This document shows positions 7,985-15,004 of a stretch of 34,089 bases of DNA, piece after piece. Each line of letters begins with the position of its first letter. The stretch's first letter is position 1. Below the pieces are notes generated by a model, which had not been told where the DNA came from, did no database searches, and saw only the letters and a program-made list of their open reading frames with translations. The position numbers and the translations under genes were made by a program. Origin of the DNA: Microvirga sp. (lineage in GTDB: Bacteria; Pseudomonadota; Alphaproteobacteria; Rhizobiales; Beijerinckiaceae); NCBI GenBank assembly GCA_031181145.1, contig JAPSLB010000047.1:1-34089 (forward strand), written 5' to 3'.

Positions 7985-8869
7985 TCACGGGTTTTCCGTG
8001 TAGCCGACGAATTCATGATATAGCGCGGCCGTCGTATTCAGCCGCTCCTCCACTTGCGGGCCCATTTCGTTGAATACGGCGTTCAGCAGCAAGTGCACCA
8101 GAGAGAGCATCGGCGCCGTCGAATCCCAGAAGAGATTGATGTCCGTGGGGATGCGGAACACTTCGGCCGTGCAGCCTTCCGCCCAATCGCAATAGGTGTC
8201 GGTCAGCAGAGTGACGGGGATGCCGCGCGCATGCGCTTTGCCGGCAAGGAGCTTCGCCTGTCGCGAATAGCGACGGGCCTCGAGGATCACGAGGGCGGAC
8301 TGACCGTCGCCTCCGAGGAGCGCCTCGGCGAAGTGGCCGGAGCCCGGATCCAGCAAATGCACGCCGTCGCGCAGATATTGCAGGTTATGGACCAGTGAGG
8401 CTGCAAGCCCCCTCTCCGTCTGGAACCCGGCGACATACACCCGCGACGCGGTCGCCAAGCGCCGGCTCGCGGATCGAAACGCGGAGGTCTGAGCATATTC
8501 GTAGACCCGCACCAGGGCCGCGACCTCCAGATCGAAGCTCTTCGTGAGTTCCCCCAGGTTCTGGCGGCTACGCCTCCGGAACTCCTTGAGCCGGTCGCCG
8601 ATGAGCCAGGGACTGCCTCCGAGGTCCCTTCGCAGGTGATCCTTGAGGTCCTTGAGGTGCCGGTAACCGATGGACCGGCAGAAGCGCCCAACGGTCAGTT
8701 CGCTGACACCGATCTTCTGGGCGATGGAAGCCGAGGTTTCGAAAGGAAGCTCGTTGAGGTTTGCGAGCATATAACTCGCCACCGCCCTGCCGGATGCGGT
8801 CGTGGTACTCAGGCTCTCCTCAAGACGCTGCTTCACGTGCTGGTTCACGAAATCGCTCCGCGAAGCCAT
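7985..8869 (-). CDS. MurR/RpiR-family transcription regulator
   Basis: The 294-residue protein has an N-terminal helix-turn-helix of the RpiR type (about residues 1-80, including SASIAQKIGVSELTVGRFCRS) and a C-terminal SIS domain (about 115-255) with segments such as VYVAGFQTERGLAASL. SIS domains in this family usually bind phosphosugars, yet RpiR proteins also control amino-acid transport operons in rhizobia. The ATG at 8869 gives the typical start; one 27 bases earlier is possible. It is the first gene of the operon containing the binding protein, permeases and FAD oxidase, so local regulation of that operon is the natural guess. Confidence 0.85.
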   Translation of the reverse strand: MASRSDFVNQHVKQRLEESLSTTTASGRAVASYMLANLNELPFETSASIAQKIGVSELTVGRFCRSIGYRHLKDLKDHLRRDLGGSPWLIGDRLKEFRRRSRQNLGELTKSFDLEVAALVRVYEYAQTSAFRSASRRLATASRVYVAGFQTERGLAASLVHNLQYLRDGVHLLDPGSGHFAEALLGGDGQSALVILEARRYSRQAKLLAGKAHARGIPVTLLTDTYCDWAEGCTAEVFRIPTDINLFWDSTAPMLSLVHLLLNAVFNEMGPQVEERLNTTAALYHEFVGYTENP

Positions 8870-8931
8870 TAAGACAGCTTTCTGACATGAAGGCAATCTT
8901 CGCTATATTTCCGTCCGAAAGAGCCGACATG

Positions 8932-8955
8932 AAAAAGCCCGCCTGTTGGGCGGGC
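8932..8955 (-). terminator. Intrinsic terminator, minus strand
   Basis: Read on the minus strand, GCCCGCC and GGCGGGC form a 7-bp stem (8937-8955) around a 5-base loop, followed by five Ts (complement of 8932-8936). It lies between rpsU and the RpiR gene, about 150 bases past rpsU, and separates the two transcription units. Confidence 0.75.
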
Positions 8956-9055
8956 TGTCTCGTCGCCGAATGCGGGGGATTTCGGGAGGGTTCACGGCCA
9001 GGTCGGCCGCCGCCCGAAGGGCCCCGTGTCCGACGTCGCGGCCAGCCGAGAAGGG

Positions 9056-9077
9056 GCGCTCCGGACATCCGGAGCGC
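9056..9077. terminator. Perfect 9-bp inverted repeat downstream of rpsU
   Basis: GCGCTCCGG (9056-9064) and CCGGAGCGC (9069-9077) pair perfectly around ACAT, 27 bases beyond the rpsU stop. No T-tract follows on the minus strand, so it may be an RNA 3'-end stabiliser or a weak terminator backing up the stronger one further downstream. Confidence 0.4.
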
Positions 9078-9103
9078 GTAAGGCCGAGCGCGTGCGAAGG
9101 CTC

Positions 9104-9397
9104 TCAGTTACCCGGGCGGGGAGCCGGGGATGCGCTCGGGCGAGCACCCCGGCCGGCGCCCCGGGCGTCGCGGGCAGGCCGCTTCGGGGCTGCGATCAGA
9201 CCCTCGCGGATCGCCTGCTTGCGGGCGAGCTTGCGGGCCCGGCGCACGGCTTCCGCCTTCTCGCGGGTCTTCCGCTCCGATGGCTTCTCGTAGGCCTTTC
9301 GAGCCTTCATTTCCCTAAAGATCCCCTCGCGCTGCATCTTCTTCTTGAGCGCACGGAGAGCCTGGTCGACGTTGTTGTCTCTGACGAAAACCTGCAA
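9104..9397 (-). CDS. rpsU: Small ribosomal subunit protein bS21
   Basis: bS21 is a small basic protein of the 30S platform that contacts 16S rRNA near the anti-Shine-Dalgarno region. The first 60 residues match the alphaproteobacterial form closely (start [20 protein letters not shown], then [19 protein letters not shown]). At 97 residues it is longer than the 71-residue E. coli protein; the additional C-terminal tail is rich in Arg, Ala, Pro and Gly and probably disordered, a common trait in this class. It lies 79 bases downstream of a small SH3-like gene on the same strand. Confidence 0.95.
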   Translation of the reverse strand: MQVFVRDNNVDQALRALKKKMQREGIFREMKARKAYEKPSERKTREKAEAVRRARKLARKQAIREGLIAAPKRPARDARGAGRGARPSASPAPRPGN

Positions 9398-9476
9398 AGA
9401 ATGTCCTCTCTTGTCGTGAGTGGTTCACGCCCGCCGCGAAAGCGTGCGCCGGGCGATCGGGTGAAAGTCCCAGCGT

Positions 9477-9671
9477 TCAGGCGCCGCGGATCTCACTCTC
9501 CCGGACGGCCCTCTCCACCGAGCCTGACCTGATCCGGTATGAGAGCTCTCCGGTCTGATCCGCAGGCATCAACCGGATGATTTCGTAAACGCCCGCAGAG
9601 CCCATGCGCGCGTCGGCAAGGCCCGGCTGCTTGAGCCGAACCATCTGTTTGATCTTGAACTTGTGGGACAT
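9477..9671 (-). CDS. Small conserved SH3-like hypothetical protein, 64 residues
   Basis: I do not know a function. The protein is short and basic and alternates hydrophobic beta-strand patterns (FKIKQMVRLKQPG, YEIIRLMP, SYRIRSG) before a final VRESEIRGA, a layout seen in small hypothetical proteins of Methylobacteriaceae and rhizobia that probably adopt an SH3-like barrel. A GAGAG ribosome-binding site lies about 8 bases before the ATG. It is upstream of and in the same direction as rpsU and could be co-transcribed with it, which hints at RNA or ribosome-related work without proving it. Confidence 0.6.
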   Translation of the reverse strand: MSHKFKIKQMVRLKQPGLADARMGSAGVYEIIRLMPADQTGELSYRIRSGSVERAVRESEIRGA

Positions 9672-9770
9672 GGCATGCTCTCTCGGATGTTCCGGTATCG
9701 GGATGACGCCTCTGATGGCCGGCTGCTGGCGCCGGCACCTTCAGGAGCGGCCTCCTCATTCGCACGAACA

Positions 9771-9794
9771 AAAAAGCCGCCCCTGAAGGGCGGC
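9771..9794 (-). terminator. Intrinsic terminator of the cold-shock gene
   Basis: On the minus strand GCCGCCC and GGGCGGC form a 7-bp stem (9776-9794) with a 5-base loop, followed by a run of Ts complementary to 9770-9775. It lies 50 bases past the cold-shock gene stop and ends that transcript before the next minus-strand gene. Confidence 0.85.
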
Positions 9795-9843
9795 TCTGTC
9801 AGGCGGCGTGGAACACCGCGCCGCCCGATGGGAAGACCTGGGC

Positions 9844-10053
9844 TCAGGCCGTCTGGATGTTGTTGACGGCGACCTTGCCGGAGCGGCGATCCTCGGCGGT
9901 GTCGAAGGTCACCTTCTGGCCTTCGCGCAGGCCGCGCAGGCCGGCGCGCTCGAGAGCGGTGGCGTGGACGAACACGTCCTTGTCGCCGTTGTCCGGCTGA
10001 ATGAAGCCGAAGCCCTTCTGGTCGTTGTAGAACTTAACGGTGCCCGTAATCAT
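9844..10053 (-). CDS. Cold-shock protein, CspA family
   Basis: The 69-residue protein is a single cold-shock domain, an OB-fold that binds single-stranded RNA and DNA and melts RNA secondary structure. RNP1 (KGFGFI, residues 13-18) and RNP2 (VFVH, 27-30) are intact, and the length matches the family. The ATG at 10053 has AAGGA about 8 bases upstream. A good sigma-70-type promoter about 160 bases upstream gives a long leader, typical of cold-inducible csp genes, and an intrinsic terminator follows the stop, so the gene appears monocistronic. Whether it is cold-induced or constitutive cannot be read from the sequence. Confidence 0.95.
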   Translation of the reverse strand: MITGTVKFYNDQKGFGFIQPDNGDKDVFVHATALERAGLRGLREGQKVTFDTAEDRRSGKVAVNNIQTA

Positions 10054-10209
10054 GGGAATATCCTTGGTTGATGCGTCAGTGCACGTGAGTGGCAGACATG
10101 CGACAGCACGACCCCACTCGGTTCGTCGATGTTTGGGAGAGTGTCTGAACGTGCGCCCGGCAGGCCAAGGCGGTACGGCCCGATTGTCCGGCCAAATGTC
10201 GATGAATGC

Positions 10210-10238
10210 GATATAGGGCCAATTCGGAGCAAAGACAA
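10210..10238 (-). promoter_or_regulatory. Predicted sigma-70 promoter for the cold-shock gene
   Basis: On the minus strand a -35 TTGTCT (10238-10233) and a -10 TATATC (10215-10210) are separated by exactly 17 bases, each matching four of six consensus positions. Transcription would begin near 10203, leaving a leader of about 150 bases before the ATG at 10053, like the structured leaders of other cspA-type mRNAs. Confidence 0.55.
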
Positions 10239-10603
10239 GACCAGTTCGAAAATAAATCGACAGCCCCCTACCCTCTATCATGCCCCAACGACCTGTTTTT
10301 TCGAAGGAAATACGGGAGATACGAACGTCCTTCCGCAGCTTCAATTTTCGCATTCTCGATCTTTTATTTCCCGTTATTTCATTTTCTCCTTGTCTCGGCA
10401 CATTCGGTGCGCCATATTAAACCGTCCACCCGACATGTTCGGCCTGCTCTCCTTAGCTCATGATCGAGCGCCGAGCCCGCTTTCCGTTCCCATCGATGGC
10501 GCTCAAACCCGCTCGAGCGGGTTCCCCCGTCGTGGATGACCCCGACACCCTTCACACACAGCAATGCCGCCCGGATAGTCCCGGCGCGGCGACAGGATTT
10601 TCA
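10239..10603. other. Intergenic region without a supported gene
   Basis: This stretch separates the cold-shock promoter from the 48-residue gene. It is clearly richer in A and T than its surroundings between about 10250 and 10400 (runs such as TTTTATTTCCCG), consistent with promoter DNA for divergent transcription. I could not assign a specific promoter for the plus-strand gene, and I see no coding pattern here. Confidence 0.5.
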
Positions 10604-10750
10604 ATGTCGACTTCAACTCCAGTCCAGAACCACAAGAAGAAACCGCAACCCTCGAAAGAGACCCATCCGATCAAGGCGGCACCCAAGCCCCAGCCGACGG
10701 GCCTGACCCGAGAAGAACTGCGCCAGATCGTCCTTGAGATGATCGGCTAA
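10604..10750 (+). CDS. Small Lys/Pro-rich hypothetical protein, 48 residues
   Basis: I do not recognise the function. The ATG at 10604 has AGGA 7 bases upstream; a longer in-frame reading from 10460 lacks such a site and has poor composition. The first 32 residues are hydrophilic and probably disordered, rich in Lys, Pro and Gln. The last 16 (GLTREELRQIVLEMIG) form a compact amphipathic helix of a kind I associate with short rhizobial hypothetical proteins. A plausible role is a peptide that docks through its C-terminal helix onto a partner, but that is speculation. It converges on the glycosidase gene. Confidence 0.5.
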   Translation: MSTSTPVQNHKKKPQPSKETHPIKAAPKPQPTGLTREELRQIVLEMIG

Positions 10751-10773
10751 GGTCGCTGCCACGCCCGGAGCTT

Positions 10774-10793
10774 GGCCGTGCAGCAGCACGGCC
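10774..10793. terminator. Hairpin between convergent small gene and glycosidase gene
   Basis: GGCCGTGC (10774-10781) and GCACGGCC (10786-10793) form a perfect 8-bp stem around AGCA, 23 bases after the plus-strand stop and about 70 bases past the minus-strand stop. It may act in both directions; no T-tract follows. Confidence 0.45.
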
Positions 10794-10864
10794 GAGATGC
10801 TCGGCGGGCTTGGCCATGCGCAGATCAGCCGGCCCGCCTGCCTCCCGACATGGGGCGGCTCGCC

Positions 10865-12154
10865 TTACTCTCCGTCGAGCTTGCGTCCGCCGAGAACAAG
10901 ATAAGCGGCGGCCGTCCAGGAAAACGTGTCGCCACCGAGGCCCTCTCCGGTGGTCGGATCGAAATATTCGCAAAATCCAGCATTCTCGATGGCCCGGACA
11001 GTACTCTGTTCGATCTGGCAGGCGAGGTCTTTCGCCCCGTTCAGGCGCAGGCCGTCCGCGATGAGCCAGTTGATGACCGCCCAGACCGGACCGCGCCAGT
11101 AGCGTTTGGGCTCGAAGGCGGGCGAGAAGTTTGGCGCCGAGGGAACGCCGACAACCATGCCATCGAGCCAGCGCGCGATCTCAGCCGTGACGGCGCTTCG
11201 CTGCGGGTCGTCAAGGGTCAGCGCGACGAGGGGGATGAAGCCTGCTTGGGTCGGCGCCTCGATGTCGCTCCCAGAGATCAGATCGAGAGAAACGAAGCGG
11301 CAGAGATGGGGACGCCAACGCTGGGCAAGCCCGTCGGCGAGCCTCCTGCGCATCTGCACCAGCTCGGCCTTGTCCTCGTCGATCCCCAAGGTCTCGGCCA
11401 AATGCAGGAGGTCGGCGGTGGCGCGCGCGAGAATCGCGGTCATCTGAACGTCGGCGACCTTGAAGGGGGCTTTCGCCCATTGGCGCTGCGGGTTCCAGCC
11501 GCAGTCCCGATACACGTCAACGAGGTGGATGAAGCGCTGATAATCCTCGTCGCGCGGACGCATGGAGGCATCCACGTGGCCGGTATCCTTGCGGCGGATC
11601 GTCGTTTTCGTGGTGGCAGGCACCCGGGCGAGCGCCTCGTCCCAGGCCGGCGAGTTGTCGCTGCCGCTTTCCCAGGGATGGAGGATCGCAACGAGCCCGA
11701 GACCTTCCGGATCGCGCGCGCTCAGCCACCACCGGTGCGAGCGCAACGCCGCTTGGAACAAAGCCTTCGTGCGCGCCTCTGCATCGGCCATGCCGCTCGC
11801 AACAGCGGCCTCGTGAACATGGCGCAGGGCCATGCCGAAGACCGGCGGCTGGGTGATTCCGGAAGTCGGAATCCGGTGCTGCGTGCCCCACACATCTGGA
11901 CCGGGAAAATAGGTGTCGCTCGGCGCGTGGAACACGATGTGCGGGATCATGCCGTCGTCCCACTGGCCCTCGATCAGGCGCTCGAGCTCGCGATAGGCCC
12001 GGTCCACGTCGAAGGTGGCGAACCCCATGGCCACGAAGGCAGAGTCCCAGTTCCACTGGAACGGGTAAAGCCGGTCGGTGGGGACGGTGTAGCCGCCGCG
12101 ATCGTTGCGCGCGAGAATAGAATGCGCAGCCTCTTCCATGCGAAGCGTGGTCAT
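10865..12154 (-). CDS. GH63-type glycosidase related to mannosyl/glucosylglycerate hydrolases
   Basis: The 429-residue protein looks like an (alpha/alpha)6-barrel glycoside hydrolase of the MgH/GgH branch of GH63, which hydrolyses the compatible solutes mannosylglycerate or glucosylglycerate. Supporting segments are YPFQWNWDS (30-38), IPHIVFHAPSDTYFPGPDVW (70-89), HPWESGSDNSPAWD (159-172, D166 as the likely general acid), KRYWRGPVWAVINW and a C-terminal EYFDP (E396 as the likely general base). There is no signal peptide, so it acts in the cytoplasm on an imported substrate. The ATG at 12154 has AAGGA 8 bases upstream; a TTG 21 bases earlier is possible. It is the last gene of the sugar ABC operon, 17 bases after the ATPase. 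Catalytic residues are assigned by analogy, and the actual sugar is unknown. Confidence 0.8.
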   Translation of the reverse strand: MTTLRMEEAAHSILARNDRGGYTVPTDRLYPFQWNWDSAFVAMGFATFDVDRAYRELERLIEGQWDDGMIPHIVFHAPSDTYFPGPDVWGTQHRIPTSGITQPPVFGMALRHVHEAAVASGMADAEARTKALFQAALRSHRWWLSARDPEGLGLVAILHPWESGSDNSPAWDEALARVPATTKTTIRRKDTGHVDASMRPRDEDYQRFIHLVDVYRDCGWNPQRQWAKAPFKVADVQMTAILARATADLLHLAETLGIDEDKAELVQMRRRLADGLAQRWRPHLCRFVSLDLISGSDIEAPTQAGFIPLVALTLDDPQRSAVTAEIARWLDGMVVGVPSAPNFSPAFEPKRYWRGPVWAVINWLIADGLRLNGAKDLACQIEQSTVRAIENAGFCEYFDPTTGEGLGGDTFSWTAAAYLVLGGRKLDGE

Positions 12155-12171
12155 CTCGAAAATCCTTTGAC

Positions 12172-13221
12172 TCAATCTCGGGCGACAACACGTCCCGTGG
12201 TGCTGTCGATCCAGGTTACGCGGGTCGGATCGACATCGAGACTAACGCGCTGGCCGGCATTCACCTTCGCTGTCGGAGGCGCGACGATGCGGGCGAGCTG
12301 ACCGTCGATGGATCCTGTGAGGAGCAGGTGCGAGCCCATCGGCTCCACGACGCGGACGTCGAAGGGAATGCCGGAGCCGCTGGGGCTCAGGATAGCATCC
12401 TCGCCGCGCAATCCAAGCTCCATCTCGGTTCCCGCCGACGGGCACGGCAGGGCAGCGTCACCGATCCGGGCGGTGCCCTGGCTGCACCGCACCTTGATGA
12501 AATTCATGGGCGGAGAGCCGATGAAGCTTCCGACGAAGCGCGTTGCCGGCGTGGCGTAAATGTCGAGCGGTGAGCCGATCTGGTCGATTTTGCCGCCATA
12601 CATCACGGCGATGCGGTCGGCGAGGCCCATGGCCTCGGTCTGGTCGTGCGTCACGTAGATCGTCGTGGTCCCCGCTTCGCGCAGAACAGCCTTCAGTTCC
12701 GTGCGCATTTCGAGTCGAAGGAGCGCATCGAGGTTGGAGAGCGGTTCGTCCATGAGAAGCACGGCCGGCTCGACGGCAAGCGCCCGGGCCACTGCCACGC
12801 GCTGACGCTGGCCGCCCGAAAGTTTCGCCGGGTAGCGGTCGAGATAGCTCTCGATGTGGAGCAGAGACGCTGCGCGCTCGACCCTGCGCTTGACCTCCGC
12901 CTGCGGCGCCTTCTGCATCCGCAAGCCGAAGGCGACGTTCTCGAAGACGGTCATGTGCGGGAAGACGGCGTAGTTCTGGAACACCATCGCCAGCCCGCGC
13001 TTGCGGGGGGCGAGGTCGCTGACATCCCGCCCGCCAATGACGACGCGGCCGGAGGTCTGGGCCTCGAGGCCTGCGATGATGCGCAGAAGCGTGGTCTTGC
13101 CGCAGCCCGAGGGGCCGAGCAGGGCCACGAACTCACCATCGTTGACGGTGAGCGAGATTTCCTGCAGGGCGCGGAAGGAGCCGAATTCCTTGACGACGCG
13201 GTCGATGACGATGTCAGCCAT
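12172..13221 (-). CDS. Carbohydrate ABC transporter ATPase (MalK/UgpC type)
   Basis: The 349-residue ATPase powers the importer encoded upstream. Walker A GPSGCGKT (36-43), Q-loop Q82, signature LSGGQ (134-138), Walker B LLMDEP (155-160, catalytic E159) and H-loop H192 are all intact. The C-terminal 110 residues match the TOBE/OB regulatory domain of MalK-like ATPases, so it belongs to the CUT1 sugar class. The ATG at 13221 begins the conserved N terminus; an upstream in-frame start would overlap the permease gene. It is the fourth transport gene of the operon, 11 bases after the permease stop. Confidence 0.93.
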   Translation of the reverse strand: MADIVIDRVVKEFGSFRALQEISLTVNDGEFVALLGPSGCGKTTLLRIIAGLEAQTSGRVVIGGRDVSDLAPRKRGLAMVFQNYAVFPHMTVFENVAFGLRMQKAPQAEVKRRVERAASLLHIESYLDRYPAKLSGGQRQRVAVARALAVEPAVLLMDEPLSNLDALLRLEMRTELKAVLREAGTTTIYVTHDQTEAMGLADRIAVMYGGKIDQIGSPLDIYATPATRFVGSFIGSPPMNFIKVRCSQGTARIGDAALPCPSAGTEMELGLRGEDAILSPSGSGIPFDVRVVEPMGSHLLLTGSIDGQLARIVAPPTAKVNAGQRVSLDVDPTRVTWIDSTTGRVVARD

Positions 13222-13232
13222 GACGGATTCCG

Positions 13233-14093
13233 TTACTTGCTGGCAATGCCCCACACCGCGAACAGGTATCGCCTCACGGCGAAGATGAAGAGCACGGATG
13301 GGATGATGAGGATGAAGCCGCCGGCGAAGCGGTAATGAAGCGGGCTCTCGGCGAGGATCCGCAGCAGATAGGCCGTGAGCGTCCGCTCGCGCACGGTGAG
13401 GATCGATGCCGCGAAGACCTCGTTCCAGGAGATCACGAAGGCGAAGATGGCGGTTGCCGCAAGGCCCGGCAGGGCCAGCGGAAGCACCACCTTCATGAAG
13501 GCTTGGAAGCGCGTGCAGCCGAACACCCAGGCGGCCTCCTCGTATTCGCGCGGGATGCCCATGAAGAGGCTCTGCGTGACGAGCGCAGCGAAGGGCAGCG
13601 CCAGTACAGTGTGGATCAGCGACACGCCAAAGGGGGTGTCGTAGAGGCCCAGGCGAATGAACGAGACGGTGAGCGGCAGCGCCAGGATGGCGAGCGGGAA
13701 CGCGCGGGTAAGGAGAACGAGCAGCCGATAGGCGTTCTGCCCGCGGAAGGTGTAGCGCGCCAGCGCATAGCCGGCGGGAGCCCCGAGGGCGATGGAGAAC
13801 ACCACCGTCAGTCCTGCGGCAATAAGCGAATTGACCAGGGCGTTGAACACGCCCTCGATGGCGAGGAACTGGCTCATTGCCGCAAACGACAGGTCCGTGG
13901 GCCAGATCGTTTTTGGCCAGCGGAACACGCCGAGCCTGCCGCCGAAGGCGCCGAGCGCGACGAGATAGATCGGCACCAGCACCCAGGCGATCAGCACTGC
14001 AAGACCGGTCCAGAGAAGCAAGCGGCGCGCGGACGGAAGAGCAACGCCCCGGCTTGTGGAGGTTTGGCTGAGTTCGGCGGCGCCGGTTGTCAT
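13233..14093 (-). CDS. Carbohydrate ABC transporter permease (MalG-like)
   Basis: The 286-residue inner-membrane permease has six predicted membrane segments and the EAA loop YEEAAWVFGCTRFQAFMKVVLPLALPG (a MalG-type pattern) around residues 183-209. It forms a heterodimer with the MalF-like subunit just upstream, whose gene overlaps it by ATGA, indicating coupled translation. The N-terminal 25 residues are polar and precede the first membrane helix. Substrate specificity cannot be read from it directly; the operon's glycosidase points to a small glycoside. Confidence 0.92.
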   Translation of the reverse strand: MTTGAAELSQTSTSRGVALPSARRLLLWTGLAVLIAWVLVPIYLVALGAFGGRLGVFRWPKTIWPTDLSFAAMSQFLAIEGVFNALVNSLIAAGLTVVFSIALGAPAGYALARYTFRGQNAYRLLVLLTRAFPLAILALPLTVSFIRLGLYDTPFGVSLIHTVLALPFAALVTQSLFMGIPREYEEAAWVFGCTRFQAFMKVVLPLALPGLAATAIFAFVISWNEVFAASILTVRERTLTAYLLRILAESPLHYRFAGGFILIIPSVLFIFAVRRYLFAVWGIASK

Positions 14094-14941
14094 GGGAGCT
14101 GCTCCGGACGGGTTCTCAGCGCGCGCAGGTAAACGGCCGTTGCGGCGAGCGAGATCACCATGATGAGAACCGCATATGACGCGGCGACGCCGTAATTCTG
14201 ATTGTCGTTCTGCCAGACATAGGCCTCGCCGACGAGGACGGGGAAGTTGCGCCCGCCGAGCGCGTAAACCACCGCGAAGACCTCGAAGGCGAGCACCGTG
14301 CGCAAGATCAGCGCCGATTGCAGGCTAGGCTTCAGAAGCGGCAGGGTGATCCTCGTGAAACGCGTCCAGGGCTTCGCGCCGAAGATCTCGGCGGCTTCCG
14401 AGAACTCCTTCGGGATCAGCTGCAGACCTGCGATCAGGATCACCAACACGATCGCCGTGGCGCGCCAGAGCTCCGCGAGCATGATGGCGATGAACAGGGC
14501 TACAGGAGTCTCCTGCGAGAGCCATCCCGTCGGCCCCTGGATGAGGCCGAGCGCGTACAGCGCCGAGTTCAGGTAGCCGGTGTTCTGAAGCAGCGCGAGC
14601 CAGGCGAGACCGGCTGCGAGGTCCGAGATGCCGAGGGGAATGGTGAGCACCCACAGGACCAGGTCGCGGCCCTTGTCGAGCTTCGTCACCATGGTGGCCA
14701 TCCCGAGCGCCAGCACGACCTGGAGCGGCACGACCACCAGGGTGAGCAGGAACGTGTTCTTGACGGCGAGCGAGAAGTTCAGGTCGCCGGCCATGCGTTG
14801 GTAATTGTCCAGCGACAGGCCTTCGCCTGCGGAAAACGACAGCCAGATCGTCTGCACGAGCGGCACGAGAAACAGCGCGCCGAGAAAGACGACCGACGGC
14901 GCGATCAGCGCATAGGGAATCCAGGATGTGCGCGCAGGCAT
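14090..14941 (-). CDS. Carbohydrate ABC transporter permease (MalF/UgpA-like)
   Basis: The 283-residue membrane protein starts with a hydrophobic helix preceded by only a few polar residues, as in short MalF/UgpA subunits, and carries about six membrane segments. Its EAA loop is FSEAAEIFGAKPWTRFTRIT, followed by LPLLKPSL. It pairs with the MalG-like subunit; the last four bases overlap that gene's start. It follows the binding-protein gene by 63 bases on the minus strand. Confidence 0.92.
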   Translation of the reverse strand: MPARTSWIPYALIAPSVVFLGALFLVPLVQTIWLSFSAGEGLSLDNYQRMAGDLNFSLAVKNTFLLTLVVVPLQVVLALGMATMVTKLDKGRDLVLWVLTIPLGISDLAAGLAWLALLQNTGYLNSALYALGLIQGPTGWLSQETPVALFIAIMLAELWRATAIVLVILIAGLQLIPKEFSEAAEIFGAKPWTRFTRITLPLLKPSLQSALILRTVLAFEVFAVVYALGGRNFPVLVGEAYVWQNDNQNYGVAASYAVLIMVISLAATAVYLRALRTRPEQLP

Positions 14942-15004
14942 GAAGCCGCTCCACTCGCGAGGGGGCGGCCCGGCGACCGGACGTCGCCGGGCTCAGGTGT
15001 CAGC

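Noticed and set aside
10772..12301. A 509-codon plus-strand open frame opposite the glycosidase.
   Set aside because: The minus strand carries a clear GH63-type protein with conserved motifs; the plus-strand frame has shadow composition.
12172..13221. Use of the MalK-type ATPase by the amino-acid permeases at 5.6-7.1 kb.
   Set aside because: The ATPase is embedded in and translationally close to the sugar operon, and MalK/UgpC-class ATPases do not normally couple to HisMQ-type permeases.
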